DNA from: Macrotrachela quadricornifera
Taxonomy: Eukaryota; Rotifera; Eurotatoria; Philodinida; Philodinidae
Assembly (NCBI GenBank): GCA_022393335.1
Contig: JAJEKB010021383.1
Location: 1,649,868-1,713,867, forward strand
Direction: 5' to 3'
DNA: 64,000 nt
Shown here: piece by piece, positions 1-11,900 of the stretch
How positions within the stretch are numbered: position 1 is the stretch's first letter
How the letters are laid out: each line of letters opens with the position of its first letter
Position numbers and translations under genes: made by a program
Notes under the pieces: generated by a model
Databases searched by the model: none
What the model was told of the DNA's origin: nothing
What the model saw: the letters and a program-made list of their open reading frames with translations, nothing else

Positions 1-339
1 CAATTGCATCATTATCAATATCAACACGAAAATGATTGGTATATACAAATATTTGTTCGCCTTTCGAACCACCTTCATCAGGACGATAAACTGGAGATAA
101 TACAGCTGTATCAGGTACAGCTGAATGTAAACCTCGACGATGAGCCACTTGTCGAACACTTTGAGAACGCGAATTGTTTGCTGATGCTGTGTTGATAGAC
201 AGATTTCTTATCGATGCATTTAATGTTGGAAATGTACTGGAAGAGCGTCGATTTGGGTTGAAAGTTTCGTATGAAGCGTCCCCATCTGATCTTGTTGAGA
301 CAGTAGTGGCTCCTATCACTGGTCTTATATCAGCTCGAA
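1..339 (-). CDS. Argonaute/PIWI family protein, internal exon (partial, runs off left edge)
   Basis: Read on the minus strand, an open frame starts after a polypyrimidine-AG acceptor (AG at 341-340) and stays open to base 1. The translation is a Ser/Asn/Arg-rich low-complexity stretch followed by a segment reading GSKGEQIFVYTNHFRVDI. This matches the start of the Argonaute N domain (pattern G..G....V.TN.F.V/L). Argonaute/PIWI proteins bind small RNAs and silence complementary transcripts or transposons; bdelloids are known to have large families of them. The PAZ and PIWI domains would lie to the left of the window, so slicer residues cannot be judged, nor can Ago versus Piwi subclass. The 5' exon(s) should lie at higher coordinates but I could not identify one in 340-2580. 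The apparent plus-strand frame at 4-195 is a shadow of this exon. Confidence 0.72.
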
Positions 340-712
340 CTTGAAAAAAAATAAATTATAGATAACTTTAAACTTCTAGAATGGCAGATTTTGGTCTATA
401 TCATGAACTTTACTTTTTGGTCTACTACGGTTGTACATGCTTTATTGATTTGCGAATCAACGCTTACACAAAATTTATAGCAAGTCAATATCAATATTAA
501 GACAAGAATAAATCCTTTTTATCTTCGTATAAAAAAAGCGATTATTATATGTTATAACAAGCTATAAAGGATCAATAATCTAAAATAAACAAATCACTTA
601 TCGCTGATATACTATTTTAACTCATACGATTATTAAGATTCTCTATTATAAATCTCAATAGATACAACTCTCTTACTTTCGACTTCAGTCGCTAATGTCA
701 ACGAGAAATGCA

Positions 713-757
<45 letters not shown>

Positions 758-2582
758 GCCTTTAATATATAGAATACCACTGGGTGTTTCATTGGGAAAA
801 AACCCAGCGTACTATCTATTACAGAAGAACAGACTTATCAGGTAGAGAACGACAAAGTTAAGAAGAAAGACCCATGACAGAGAGAGTTTAAAAAGTAATG
901 TTGTAATTCAAGCTTCTTGTTCTTCTTATTTTATCATATATCATCACTTCAGAAAAATTTATCTATTCAATGATATTTACTTTAACTATTTTCGCAGATA
1001 TTTTTAACAATTATTTCATTAAGTTAAATAATAACCCGAACAAAATATCCTATGAAGGTTTTAGAAATTTATCAGTTTGCATCATATTCAACCTAACAAG
1101 TTACATATAGTTAAAATTAATCAATATTTACTCAGTTTTTTAATATCATACTCATGACTCTTTGTATACTTAATAACAGCTGCATATTTGGAGAGAAACA
1201 GCAACTATCTGCCACGATTATTTTTGAATGATATTTAATGACCATTACTTGAACATTCGCAGTACTATCGCAAGAGAAAAAGTATTAAAAAGGTTTTTTT
1301 ATGCTCTTTCTTTTGTGTTAGTAAATGAAAGACAAGAACGATACGTTGGTCACGTTTTTTCTTATTCTTTCATAAAGTTGCACTTGCTACTTTTTTTTAA
1401 TATAGCTGTGACAAACTGATCTAAAAAATTTCGTATAAAAATCGATGCTGTTCATTGAATATTCTTTTGTTGACTTTAAACCGTGTAATGTCTTTAAAAA
1501 TACAATTAATTTCAAACTCTTTACTCGCATATGATCAAGCTAATTATAAATAAAAATATTATCATATGAGAATAAGTTTGAATAAATATATCTAATTTGT
1601 TCGAATTATCTAAAAATTCTTAAGAAGCAAGAAATAGTGATGCCATATATTGAATTTTATGTAGTCAGTTAGTCAGTGGAATCATTTCAGTATACGTAAT
1701 TCAATCGAAATGCTGATACAAATAAAATCAAGGCATTGCGAACGACGAAATGGGTATTTTAGAGTTGTTCTCAGAAATATATTTTCTATAATTAAAAATA
1801 TCTAACTGATGTTTTATAATAAATAACCGATTTACATATCATTGTTTTCTTATCAATCTAATACATTTATTTTAGAACAAAAAAATACTAGAAAATACAG
1901 TGTGAAAAGCGATACATTTTATGTCTTCAAAATGGACACAACTTTGTAAATCATCAAAACGCATTTTCCCGCGTGATTTAAATCATTTTTTTCCCTTGTA
2001 TTCCTTACTAGCATAACTAGTACTAGTATATATATTATAGTAAATCGTTTGAATGAATAATATAAGAAAAATTTTCAATATAACTACATAAAATTCATTT
2101 AATATCCACCATAACAACAATGAACAAGCATTTATATTTTCATCTAAAAGTTTTACTCTTCTTTCATAATATTCCACAATAGTCTAAATTTCATGTCATT
2201 CGAAACTATTTCACCTAAATTTAAAAAAAACAGAGGCAAGATTATTTCAATCATTTTGGCGTTTTTCGTTTGATTGACATCGATGGCTTGTTTTCTTTAG
2301 CTAAGTATTATATTGAATATATAGTTATAGTCGAGGTAACTTACATTAAACTTGATGCATATATACATATCTTTTTGCCATTACGTGTAATATGTATTCA
2401 ACTTCTGAAATGGAAAAGAGGGCATTGATCATTAATCGATTTCAATCGCTTATATAAATTCATAGATAACAATGATACTTTTCTTTATGAAACTTAATAA
2501 CCTTCTAAGAGAGTAAATGGTTATAAAAGCTTACAATAATGTGAAAGCCAGTATAGATGGTTATATTTTCATACTATCAACG
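340..2582. other. AT-rich non-coding stretch
   Basis: No recognisable gene. It should contain the upstream intron and 5' end of the Argonaute gene. The only distinct structure is the TA dinucleotide tract at 717-756. Short open frames at 1228-1419 (+) and 1983-2177 (-) show no family signature and look like chance. Confidence 0.5.
717..756. repeat. (TA)20 microsatellite
   Basis: An uninterrupted run of TA units about 40 bp long, directly readable in the sequence. Confidence 0.95.
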
Positions 2583-2670
2583 ACTGTCTCGATGAAGTGT
2601 ATTAGTGCATAAATGCTCTCAATCATCCAGTCGATGGTTGAGCCAATCGTTGCGACGAGCGTTACTTGTG
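2583..2670 (+). repeat. Left copy of direct repeat with double hairpin
   Basis: Begins actgtctcgat and ends cgttacttg. It shares its start (actgtctcgat), a GGTTGAG block and a GCGACGA/CG.TACTTG end with the copy at 4592-4676, in the same orientation. It contains a 10-bp stem (2618-2627 with 2633-2642, one G-T pair) around loop CAGTC, then a weaker stem around GCGACGAGCG. It lies just upstream of the decayed helicase. Confidence 0.7.
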
Positions 2671-4081
2671 TTCATAGGTGACAATAATATTCAGCCGATA
2701 ATATGTATACCTAGACGTGAAGGCGCAGACAAATCGCAACTAATTCGTGCTATCACAACATACTTTTCTATTACAAAAAATGTACATGATACAAAAGTTC
2801 GCACCTATTGAAATTGCTGCGGTTGAAATCAATGGTATGACAATTCACTCATTTCTCAGTGAATAACGTAATTTAAGAAAACCACACATGATTAAACCAC
2901 ATAATTCAAAACTTGAGAGAGAATGGGGATTTGTTGAATATCTCATGATAGATGAAATGAGTATGGCCGTTTTATTTTTACTTAGAAACCTTAATCATAT
3001 TATTTCTGCTGTCGAACATGTCAATCCTCAACATTTGATGCTGTAAACGTTAACTTTTTCGGTGACTATCTACAATATCGTCCTGTATACGATGCATCCA
3101 TTGCACACTGGTTTTTGATTGTCTGTGAGAAAAAAGCTGAGTAAGTTACTCATAAAAAGAGAAATCCAATTGCACGTTCTTTAATTCTCCAAATTAATTG
3201 TGTGGTGAAACTTACCCAACAGATGCGAACTAATTCTTCATTTCTGTCAAATTGAGGCTCTTGTTCTTGTATTTCGAAATGAAATACGCACACAATTGAA
3301 TCACAAGGCAATGGTTCATAATGCACAACAACGGGATCAATCACTAATGGTATGTGTTGCTCATGATGTTTGCAAAGGAAGACCAATTGAAGATCAAAAA
3401 CTTATCAAAAAATTATTGAAATTACTTGATAGTAAGACAGAACATGTACTAGGCTTATTATCGTTTGTTTCTGAAATGCCTCATATTTTAACACAAAATA
3501 TTGCTATTGAGCTCGGCGTATCAATGGCATGAGTAGAATCTTTCGATAATTAGTCTACCAAGCCGATTTTGTGTTAACAGATATGCTATCAGAAGCATTT
3601 CCACACAATAAACAATACGTATATCGATCTTTGTATGCACTAATAGAAATTACTAAATCAAAAATTGAATGCAGTCTGGAAGAACTTGAACGAAATGTCG
3701 TTCCAATATCGTTAATGGAACAAACTTTTCGTGTTGATATTAGTGATATTCTTCCAAACAATAAATAGAAATCCTGTCGTAAAGTAAATTTTGTCAAATA
3801 AACGACGTGCATTACCATTAGTTTCTGCTTATTGTATCACGACACATAAGAGTCAAGATCAAACTTTAAATAAAATTGTGATTGATTTGAAACTACCAAA
3901 TGATGCTGATGATATTGCTGCAGTATATGTACTTTTATCACATATGAAATGTTTCATTGACTTGATTATCTTACGACCTTTCGACTACAAAGTGCTTGTG
4001 ATAAAAACAAACAAATCTCAACTTGTTGTAATGGAGAGACTTGATAAACTTTATTTAAATAGGCAAACTCGATTTTCTTAA
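2671..4081 (+). pseudogene. PIF1/Helitron-type DNA helicase, decayed
   Basis: Spread over several frames are the superfamily 1 helicase motifs of PIF1-like proteins, in order: a damaged Walker A (GADKSQLIRAI, where G.GKS is expected) near 2725; Walker B (MIDEMSM) near 2948; GDYLQYRPV near 3061; LTQQMRT near 3210; SEMPHILTQNIAIELG near 3470; AYCITTHKSQDQTLN near 3827 (motif V, normally HKSQGQTL); and AVYVLLSHMK near 3921 (motif VI, normally LSR.R). Frames change repeatedly and stops interrupt them, so no full protein can be made. PIF1-like helicases occur as cellular enzymes and inside Helitron rolling-circle transposons. A degraded copy between direct repeats fits the transposon better, but I saw no HUH Rep domain, so Helitron is inferred. 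Confidence 0.75.
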
Positions 4082-4591
4082 TGATTCCAGTAATTAATAT
4101 GTATTGTGCAAAAACTCATCTCAGTCTCTTCCGTTTTTTTTATACATAATTTAATTTTCTAAGTCTTTGTTCCATATTCTTTATATTCAATCATTATTCT
4201 TTTTTCACACTAATTTTCTTGAACATAGTAGTGTCGTAGTTTTCTTCTATTTCATGTTGTAGAGTAGTATTCGTCAAATAATTGTTTGACACAATAGTGT
4301 TAGAATGGTGTCACGATCTGGTAAAAGAACTTTTATTAAAAGCTATGGTTCAGATAAATTTCAATCAAAGTTTTTTAAACATTAAAACGTGATTTAGATC
4401 TATTCTAATGTTGTATTAGACGAACGCAGACCCACAATCAGCAGCAGCGTTATTCACATTTTTACGTCAGTATACTAATTAAAGTTATGCTACTAAACGA
4501 CTTTACAAGTTAGTTCGCATCTGAATCACATCACTTAAACTTTTCTATCATATTATGTCGAAAGATTAATTCTACATCATAATAATCAGAA

Positions 4592-4676
4592 ACTGTCTCG
4601 ATAAAGTCCACTAGCATAAGTACTTCTAACCCTTCAATCAAGGGTTGAGTGAGTTGTAGCGACGAACGCTACTTGT
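4592..4676 (+). repeat. Right copy of direct repeat with double hairpin
   Basis: Partner of 2583-2670. Stem 1 is 4627-4634 with 4640-4647 around loop CAATC. Stem 2 is a perfect 6-bp GTAGCG/CGCTAC (4656-4661 with 4667-4672) around ACGAA. Compared with the left copy, stem 1 has changed on both sides while pairing is kept. Confidence 0.7.
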
Positions 4677-5293
4677 TTATTAGTCTCTCTGATTTTCTTC
4701 AAAATTTGTATTAGTAATAGCATTATCAGTTTATTTGACGCTCATAGTCTTGTCGAACTTTATCAGAGTAAATAAAATAATTTTGAAAACAATGTTTTCT
4801 TCCAAACGTTACAAGTAGAGTATATGCTATAGAAGTTAATATGTAATGACAAAAACGAATTACACTTGTTTATGAAAAAGATATTATACAACTGATTTGG
4901 AAAAAAAAATAATCAAGAAACAAAATGTTTCTATAAGATCTAAAACATATGTCTCACGGTAAATATGTTATCTACTAGTAATAAGAACGTTGATATAGCT
5001 ATGATTTTTTGTACTTATTATATTTTTCTTTTTCGTTATTTTATGTCTTCAAAACTGTTGTTTATCATTTTCTTTTCTTTCTTCTCACTGCTTTTATGTT
5101 ATTATGAAAGCAATGAGGACAAATGCAGAGTGCACATCAGTGTCGAAAAGAAATAAAAAATCAACACACACACAATTTCATGATTCTCATAAAATATAAA
5201 GAAAAAAAAATAATGTATAGTATACTTTTATGAAGGTCTTATCAATTTCATCATTTTCATTGGACATTTGTAGATTTATATGTCAACAAAAAA
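4677..5293. other. AT-rich intergenic stretch
   Basis: Nothing recognisable. It presumably contains the promoter of the F-box/LRR gene. The open frame at 4965-5156 is a T-rich chance frame. Confidence 0.5.
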
Positions 5294-8200
5294 TTGTATC
5301 ATTATAAGAAATTTGAGAACACATTATTTATAAACGACCTTAAAAAAATGAACAGAACATTTGAAAAATTAATGGTTAATAAAATGACTTTATCATTTCA
5401 TACATTACCAGTCGAAATGGTTTATCGAATTTTAGACCAGCTCGATCAATTAACAATACTTTTATCATGTCGGAATGTCTGCACAAGACTCAATGCCATT
5501 ACAGACACATACTATCAATATCAGGTATTCTTTCATTTTATTATAAAGTCATACATCGATTACCTTTTAGGTATTTTTTTCTCATGATTATTTTATTTTT
5601 ATTCATTCTTTTCTTCTCGTAATTTCAAACAGTTAGATTTCGTACTACAGTACTCTATATTTAATTGTATTCTATTAATGAAAATAATTCAAGATATTTG
5701 TTGATAGGTATTATTAAGAATTTTTCAAACTTCCTAATATTCTATGAACTCTTTTAACATATAAAATAGAGTAAAGACATTCTTTAACAAAAACTGAAAT
5801 AAAAAACTATCTGAGACAAGAAAGAAACAATGGATTCTCGGAATTTTGAATTTCTAGAGTATGATTGAATCTCATGAACATATTACGAAAATATGTATAT
5901 CTTATATATAAAGAATAGTATTTAATTACTTAATTATGTGAAGCTGAATTGCTGAAAATGAAAATCAAACAATGAAATATTTATATTGAGTGCTTCTTAG
6001 TTGATTTTAGGTTAATATTCTGCTGGGAAGTATCAAAGATGCAATTCTATGATAAAACACAGTAAAATTTTTATTTGATTAGATAAGTCTTCAAAAATTT
6101 AAAAACTTTAGCAAGTTGCAGTTTGTTCAAAAAAAATTAAAGAAATCATTAGTACAATAAAGAAAAATTAATGTATAACAGGTTCTGTTTTACTAAACAC
6201 TGGCGTTAAAAACTTGAAGATATCTAAAAATAAGAATAGCAACAGAAAAAAATATATATGTTCTGTCAAATTTCTTATCATCCTATTATAAAGATATGTA
6301 AATAAGAGTAAGCTATACCATAGATTCTATTAATCGAATAATATATCCATTCAATATCGTACGTTTTCTTATTTTCTTTTTCTTATTGTTATTTACTATT
6401 CCATTTGATTTCTTTTTAACAAAATAAGAATTCGAAATACTACAGACTTTCGATTAATATCTTTTCCTTGTTTATTAATATTTCGTTCATAATTTAGTAA
6501 TTAAATATTTCACTCATTGACACTTTCTTATAATATTTTACAGACATTCACCAAACTGAAACTCTGTGACAAGCAATTGAGTCCACAAGAAGCAGAACAT
6601 CTTGCCAATGCTCTACAACAAAACAATGTGATACAACTAGCAAATTTCTTTCTCTTATGCCGTCATTCATTTGTTATTCTATTCAGACACTCACCATACT
6701 TCATCTCGGAAACAATCAAATCGGTGATCAAGGAGCAGAACACTTTGCCAATGCTCTACACCACAACAAAGTAACATAACCAACATAGCTCTTTTTTTAA
6801 TTTTATCATTTACTTACTATTTTAATTAGAAACTCATCGAGCTGCACCTATGGGGTAATCAAATTGGTGACGAAGGAACAAAATATCTTGTCGATGCTAT
6901 TAAACAAAACAAAGTGACACAACCACTATAGTTCTTCTTGTTATTCAACCATCTGTTCACTATTTTATTCAGACACTCACTAGGCTGAACCTCCGAGCCA
7001 ATCAAATTAGTCCACAAGCAGCAGAATATCTTGCCAATACTCTGCAGCAAAACAGAGTAACATAACTAACATGCCACTTTTTCTTATTTCATCATTCATT
7101 TATTATTCAACTTAGACACTCACCAAACTTAGTCTTGAGGACAATAAATTCGGCGATGAAGGAACAAAACATCTGGCCAATGCTCTACAACACAACAAAG
7201 TAACACAATCGGCATAGCTCTTTTCCTTATTCTACCGTCCACTCTTTATTTTATTCAGACACTCACCGTACTGTATCTCAGTACTAATAAAATCAGTGAT
7301 CAAGGAGCAGAACATCTTGCCAATGCATTACAGCAAAATATAGTAAGATAATCACCATAGCTCTTTTTCTTATTTCACTGTTATTACCCATTGTTTTGTT
7401 CAGACACTTATGGAATTGCATCTCGGAGTTAATGAAATCGACCCACAAGGAGCAAAACATTTGGCCAACGCTCTACAGCAAAACAAAGTGATAAAAATGA
7501 TATAGCTCTTTTTCACATTTCACCATTTATTCACTATTTAACTTAGACACTCACTAGACTTACTCTTGGAGATAATAAAATCGGTGGTCAGGGAGCAGAA
7601 TACCTTGCCAATGCTCTGCATCACAACAAAGTAACATATTTCTCTTAGCACTTTTTCTTATCCCGTCGTTCACCTACTATTTTACTCAGACACTCACCAC
7701 ATTAGACCTCTGGAGTAATCAAATCACTGATCAAGGAGCAAAACATCTTGCCAATGCTTTGCAACACAACAATGTAACAAAGCTGATAGAACTCTTTTTC
7801 TTATTCCATCATTTACTTACTCTTCTGTTCAGACACTCGTTACACTCGACCTCGGAAACAATCAAATCAGTCAACAGGGAATAGAATATCTTGCTAATGC
7901 TCTGCAATATAACAAAGTAACACAATCAACAGGGCTTTTTTTCATTTATTCCATCATTTACTTACTATTTCATTTAGAAACTCACTGAATTGCAACTCTG
8001 GGATAATCAAATTGGTGATGAAGGAACAGGACATCTTGCCAATGCTCTGCATAACAATAAAGTGACATACCTAGCATAACTTTTTTTTCCTATTCCATGA
8101 TCTATTCACTATTTTATTTAGACACTCATCACTATTAATCTTGAAGGGAATCAAATTCATTCACGAGGAGCAGAACAGTTTTCCAAGGCTTTGCAACACA

Positions 8201-8933
8201 ACAAGGTGACACAATCAGGATGACTCTTCTTCTGATTTCGCCATTCACTCACTATTTTACTTAGACACTTACCGAATTGTGTCTTGGAGACAATCTAATC
8301 GATGATGAAGGAGCAAAACATCTGGCCAATGCTTTGCGATACAACAAAGTAATACAATCAGCATAACTCATTTTCTTATTTCACCATTTACTCAATCTTT
8401 TACTTAGACGCTCACCATACTTCGCCTCTGGACTAATAGAATTAGTGATCAAGGAGCAGAATATCTTGCCAATGCTCTGCAGCAAAACATGGTGAGACAA
8501 TGAACATAGATCTTTTCCTTTTTTTCATCTTTCACTTCCTCTTTTACTCAGACACTCACTGAATTATACGTCGGCTACAATGAAATTGGTGATCAAGGAG
8601 CACAACATCTTGCCAATGCTCTACTACACAACAAAGTAATACAATCAGTAAAGTTCTTTTCCTTATGACATCATTTACTCTCGATTGTGTTTAGACACTC
8701 ATTACACTTGACCTCACTTATAATGTAATCGATAATGAAGGAGCAGAATATCTTGCCAATGCTTTGCAATACAACAAAGTATTACAACCATCATAGCTTG
8801 CCTTTTTTTTAATTTCACTGTTTACTATTTCATTTAGACCATCACTGTACTAACCGTCAACTTGAATTTAATCAGTTACGATGTAGAACAACGTTTGAAT
8901 GAATTATTGGAAAAGAATACATGCTTGAAATAA
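5294..8933 (+). CDS. F-box / leucine-rich-repeat (RNI/NLRC3-like) protein, 18 exons
   Basis: Exon 1 (5294-5524, donor GT at 5525) encodes an F-box-like segment: LPVEMVYRILDQLDQLTILL followed by SCRNVCTRLNAI. After a ~1.0-kb intron come 16 exons of exactly 84 bp, starting at 6544, 6687, 6830, 6973, 7116, 7259, 7404, 7547, 7690, 7833, 7978, 8122, 8265, 8408, 8552 and 8695. A last exon 8838-8933 ends in TAA. Every 84-bp exon is phase 0, has a YAG acceptor or TTAG variant and a GT donor, and encodes one 28-residue repeat of the type LxxLxLxxNxIxxxGA with a following LANAL helix. The spliced protein is about 555 residues and I saw no stop or frameshift in any exon. F-box/LRR proteins generally act as substrate adaptors of SCF ubiquitin ligases; that role is inferred. 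The start is uncertain: in-frame Met codons also occur about 19, 27 and 31 residues in. Whether exon 1 joins the LRR exons rests on phase compatibility only. Confidence 0.82.
6544..8778 (+). repeat. Tandem array of 16 exon+intron units, ~143 bp period
   Basis: Sixteen 84-bp LRR exons separated by 59-61 bp introns give unit spacings of 143 (mostly), 144 or 145 bp. The introns also resemble one another (start gtaacaca/gtgaca, middle agctctttttcttatttca, end tattttattcag). The duplicated unit is therefore exon plus intron, not a retrocopied coding repeat. Confidence 0.9.
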
Positions 8934-11900
8934 CCTTCTTGTAAACAGTTTTCGTTCATATTTGAGATGCCCGTAAGAATTGATAGTAATCAACTGGAAC
9001 AAATATTTTATTCTATTCATTCGTATGTATTCGAATATTTATTTTCCTAACTGTTAATTTGTTGATAGAAAGCAAACTTCCGATGAAGACCAATCTCGAT
9101 ATTTATCGAGACTGTAGGTGAGGGTGATAATATCATATGGAAGAGTATTAAATCAAAGAACTTTGTTAATTTAGCATACATTTAGAGAGAGCAGCAAATT
9201 CTGATTTTAATTGACGGCTTTTGAACTACTGGAGTGAGATTTACGTAGATGTTCGATAAATAAGCAAATTTTCATCAAAAGTTTGCTTTTAATAAATTAA
9301 CTATAATCTAGCAAAAAAAATTCGAATACATAATTTGAAAAAGCATAAAATTTTCAGTCTGGCTTGAGTACTTTTACTTTTCAGCAGTAGATTATAAGTA
9401 AACGAATATTGATCTGACATATTGTATAGTGATACTTTACACAGAAGTTTTTAGTGTTAATGACAATAATGTTTTTCTATTGATGAAATTATTACTATTT
9501 TGTTTGCTAATAAATATGCTTTATGTTCAATGAATGGTAATATTACTTATGGACTGTTTTCAAAATAAAAAACGTGTCAAATCATTGTCTCATTCATCAT
9601 GACTAAAAAAAGAGAACTACTACCCATATTATGAATATTTTTCTTTATTGAAGCAATATCCTTTGTCAAATATAGAAATATGCTGTAATTTTCAGTCAAA
9701 TTCAGATGAATATATATTCGATAGAATTCCGGATTATAGATCTACTAATATATTTGATAGTCGTATTATGGTAAATATCCAAAGATATCCATCTGTTCGA
9801 ACTGGTAGAAAGTCAATTTGTTCGAATGCAATAAGATTCTTGTATGATTCTATCAAGTCTTGGAGGATTTAATCAAAGAAAAACAAACTGACTTTAATAG
9901 CAAAATCATAGTTAGATAGAGATTGGTAGCAGATTCAACGAAATATTTGCCGAGTAACTCGTCTCAAAAAAGCTTGTCACTGTAGTTCTTTCGAAGCTAA
10001 AATATAGAACTCACATACTTCAAGGAAATCTGACGCTAATTTATGAAAAAAATCTTTTGTGTTATAAAATCTACTTTAAAAATTGCACTAACTGAGATGT
10101 ATCAAATTTTTTGAAATTGAAAAATTAATTTTTTTGGTAAATAATTATTAACATTACTTGTAATAGGTTTATATATATTGAAATTTTTATGTGGGATGCA
10201 ATTATTACTGATTGCTTTTTTCTATAAAAGTACTGAAGGATCATTCTTTTATGGTAAAACAATTTTCTCTGCTAGTAGACAGCAATATTATATATTTGTA
10301 TCTTGATAACATAATGTATGGTAATGTTGAAATTAGAAGAAGTTATAATTTACTATAATGAAATTTTTATAGTGTGACTAGAGGATAACCTGTATATTTG
10401 ATTAACTTGATTGAAGAATATTTTCAGTGCTTTCCAAAGTTATTCAATATGATCCGACATTTTCGAATCTTGTGCGAATGACATTGAAGATATAGGCATT
10501 TGTCTTTTATTTTAGTTGAGTAGTATAAAGGAGAAAGGTGTCTTCAAAAATGAAATAAGATTATGGCTGATATTGTTTCTTTGATGATAATGCATTAATA
10601 ACATTACTTCGACCTGGCAAATATTAGCTATTTGATGATATCAAAATACGATTATATGTTTCTTTCATTTTTCAGATTCATTGAACATCAGTGACTTAAA
10701 TATTTATGTCTTCACTATTACGCACTGAATATGATCTTTTATTCTTAAAGTACGATGAGTGAAAGTGAATAACGACTAGATTAGGTGACATTCGAATATT
10801 TGTGTTTTTATAGGTTTGAACAATAGTCACATTTTACTTCCAAGTAGTATTGCGATTCAGCATATACTCCTTTTAATTTAACAGAAAATATTCTCAAACG
10901 AAATCTGGTTGTCAGATTCTGATATTTTGGAAAGAAGAATTCGATCAGATCTTAAAGATCCACTCGCAGGATTGAATCACCGGAATACAAATAGCATCAT
11001 GTTTATCGTTTGATTATTATATTAATAACACTTTAACCAAAATTCTTTCATTTTCTTCTCGACAGAAACTTTGAAGCACTACACAACTAGATTTTTTCAG
11101 ACTCTAAAAAAGTGAAGTACTTGATAAAATTTTAGTTACACTGTTTCTAAGATCTGTTTTTGACATTTTTGAAAACCAATGTCATATTTTAAATTGGTAC
11201 GAAAAGCTTAGTCGGTTTATATGTGTTTCAAATTATTTCTGTGACTTTTCCCGTCAAATGTTCACTCTTGGTCTAGCTTCAAGATATGCGAAAAAATGAA
11301 TTTCACCAAAACAGCTATTTGCAGAGTGTAAAATGCAAGTAGTAAAAAGCGGATCTTGAATCCTAGGATCCCTCAGGCACCGTGTTTTTTCCCGTGGAGA
11401 CCACAGCCGAGATTTCTGCGGAAAAAGATTTGTTTTAAAATATATGTAATTCGATACAGTTTTTAACGCTAATTTCGAATACCATACCCATTTTGATATA
11501 CGTTTGTGTTATAGCAATGAAAACTGCTAAAAATATCTGATTTGTATTGAAAAACTATCAAAAACTATCAAGTGCGAGAGTGATGTATAATTATTTTTAA
11601 CGCTTTTCTTTAACCATTTTGTAGAAGAAAAACCGTTGTACAACATATATGAAATTTGGTATAGGGACTCATAAAATGACTGAATTGTAGCTAATATACT
11701 GTAAAAAATTGCTATATTTTGCATTCAAAAATTGATCATCCTAGATAGTATTTGACAAATAATTCGTCAATAGTTCATACAAGTAAAATATGTAAATAGA
11801 TAATAATGGTGAACAAGATGAAAATATCATGTTAAAAGTTTAAATTTTGACTAGTGCCTCGATGGCCTCATGGATCCTCTTTTATTGTCGATGAAGAATA

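Noticed and set aside
4..195. Plus-strand open frame at the left edge
   Set aside because: It is a shadow; the minus strand encodes an Argonaute N-domain segment with a proper splice acceptor.
2583..2670. Hammerhead ribozyme in the direct repeat
   Set aside because: The required CTGATGA and GAAA core blocks are absent on both strands, although the stems look RNA-like.
4592..4690. Canonical Helitron 3' end
   Set aside because: A hairpin is present but no CTRR terminus at the expected distance, and no Rep domain was seen.
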